Of a stretch of 64,000 nt of DNA, positions 62,690 through 64,000 are shown piece by piece. Position numbers and translations under genes: made by a program. The stretch covers positions 7,039 to 71,038 of the forward strand of contig CAJKKQ010000013.1 of the NCBI GenBank assembly GCA_905200545.1, in the 5' to 3' direction. This DNA is from an uncultured Oscillibacter sp. Lineage in GTDB: Bacteria; Bacillota; Clostridia; Oscillospirales; Oscillospiraceae. The notes below the pieces were generated by a model, which was given only the letters and a program-made list of their open reading frames with translations, was not told where the DNA came from and made no database searches. Position 1 is the stretch's first letter. Each line of letters begins with the position of its first letter.

Positions 62690-63931
62690 TCAGCCTGGTG
62701 CCACCACAAAGTACCCCAGCTTTTGCAGTTCGTTCACCATACGGCTGGCCCGTTTGCGCTCACTTTGTTTTCTGCGGATCTCAAAACAGTCTTCGTTGTA
62801 TGGAGAACCTGTCTTCAACATCGTGTAAATCAGCGCCAGCAGTTTGCGAGCCAAAGCAATCGTTGCACGTTTAGCGCCCTTCCGCTGTTTTATCCTCCAG
62901 TACCAACCGGAGAGGTACAAGCTTCGTTTTCCGGAGATGACCCATCCCACCTCGCAGAGCATACTCTTCAGATACGGATTACCTTTGTTAATGTGAGCAC
63001 TCTTGCGTTTTCCGGCACTCTCGTTGTTACCGGGACTCAAACCGGCCCAGGAGCATATATGCTGGGAATCCGGAAAGGCACTCATATCGGTACCAATCTC
63101 CGCGATAATGGCTGCTGCCGCAGTTACATCAATGCCCGGTATGGAGCACAGGAGGCTCAATGCCTCTTCGTGCTTTGTGATCTCTTTCGTAATAGCGTCC
63201 TCCACAGTATGGCGGTGCTGTTCAAGCGCTTCCAAGTGCCCAAATATCATGCGAAGAAAGCCGCGCTGGTGCTCCGAGAGCGAACCGTTCAAGGCAATCA
63301 GTATTTCGTCGATACGTTTCCGGGTCTGTGTTTTCAGACACCGATCCAGAGCTTCCCGCGAAATATTTCCGTATTCCATGAGATGACGGATGATGTTTCG
63401 CCCGGAAGCGCCAAATGCGTCCGACAGAAACGCTGTGAAGCGGAAACCGGAGCTTTGCAGAAATTTATCGATGCGATTCTTTTGGGCGGTAATGTCGCGA
63501 ACGATGCTCTTACGATACCGGGTCAGATGCCGCAGTTCCCGGAAGGTCTTATCTGGGATAAAACTTCCCTTTAGTAATCCGGCACGGAGCAATGTGGCGA
63601 TCCATTGCGCGTCCCGCATATCCGTTTTGCGCCCAGGCACATTCTTCATGTGGCGGGCATTCACGACCAGAATGCTGATCTGCCCATCAAAACATGGCTC
63701 CAGCATTTCGTAAATAGGCTGCCAGTAGATCCCGGTGCTCTCCATAGCGACATAGCGGCACTCTGCTTCCAACACCCAATCCCGCAGTTTCCGCATTTCC
63801 GGGATAAGTGTGCTGAAGGAGCGAATCTCGATTTCCGGATCGGTGCCCAGTTCACCTTTGGCAAGACAGGCAACAATAACGTCACGATGAATATCCAGTC
63901 CCATGGCGCAGGTCAATATGTCTTGCATCAA
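62690..63931 (-). mobile_element. IS110-family transposase gene (intact)
   Basis: A 413-residue IS110 transposase, full length. The N-terminal DEDD RuvC-like domain has GLDIHRD (Asp), AMESTGIYWQP (Glu) and KTDMRDAQWIA (Asp, Asp); the C-terminal Tnp_20 domain has SIPGIDVTAAAAIIAEIG and WAGLSPGNNESAGKRKSAHINKGNPYLKSML with the catalytic Ser. IS110 elements move by a bridge-RNA-guided recombinase and usually lack terminal inverted repeats. Element ends cannot be set: the leader that would hold the bridge RNA starts at 63932 and leaves the window. Confidence 0.92.
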
Positions 63932-64000
63932 ATCCCTCCCTGAATTATGCAGGCTGGGAATTGCCCGGGTGGGTATCCGAACTTTGCTACTCGTGCTCTT

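Overview
The window looks like chromosome of a strictly anaerobic, moderately high-GC Gram-positive gut bacterium of the Clostridia, most likely family Oscillospiraceae (Flavonifractor/Intestinimonas-like). This is an inference. It rests on the F1Fo ATP synthase gene order, SD-led genes with terse spacing, an [FeFe] hydrogenase and rubrerythrin under a PerR-type regulator, VanRS/TipA/WYL-type regulators, a DUF6076 protein and an IS110 element. Nothing in the sequence fixes the species.

Layout. (1) 0-7 kb: a partial gene, a small cysteine-rich membrane protein, a PNPOx-family protein, then a ten-gene minus-strand run of small accessory enzymes with 4-bp stop/start overlaps, ending in a DUF5714-arsenate reductase fusion. 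(2) 7-13.4 kb: complete atpBEFHAGDC operon on the minus strand. (3) 13.5-23.9 kb: a CitA/DcuS-like two-component system; a VanRS-like two-component system with a methyltransferase and an FtsX-type ABC exporter; a CatA-like acetyltransferase; a TipA/MerR regulator with a textbook 19-bp-spacer promoter; a DUF2200 protein. (4) 24-34 kb: TetR and XRE regulators, a WYL-regulator-led operon of small proteins, two GNAT enzymes, an ABC-2-like transporter, and two small genes that each carry one in-frame stop near the 3' end. (5) 34.3-46.4 kb: a patchwork. A perR-hydrogenase-rubrerythrin operon with a perfect PerR box sits between two homologous ~142-bp direct repeats. A decayed jetD (Wadjet) gene lies next to it, then an AT-rich four-gene cassette, then an IS3 remnant. 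(6) 46.4-61.3 kb: a long co-directional defence operon followed by an SGNH hydrolase and a rhodanese lipoprotein. (7) 61.4-64 kb: DUF6076 protein and an intact IS110 transposase.

The two most interesting systems lie side by side. The first (40.85-45.94 kb) is markedly AT-rich and consists of an XRE repressor with its own operator-promoter, a DNA methyltransferase (SPPY motif), a double-ATPase protein that combines a GHKL/Hsp90-like domain at the N terminus with a histidine-kinase core at the C terminus, and a receiver-like partner protein. I do not recognise this as a named system; it looks like a two-component signalling pathway wired to DNA modification. The second (46.48-60.36 kb) packs a PLD-nuclease/SF2 helicase, a NUDIX hydrolase, a MazG-like pyrophosphohydrolase, a small HTH protein, a PD-(D/E)xK nuclease-SF2 helicase, an McrB with an EVE-like domain inserted inside its AAA+ core, McrC, and an Upf1-like SF1 helicase with a C-terminal nuclease. 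It is read from a promoter whose spacer is a perfect 14-bp palindrome.

In the PerR operon both large proteins are fusions, and each junction still carries a Shine-Dalgarno sequence and an internal start codon, so each gene may give both a long and a short product.
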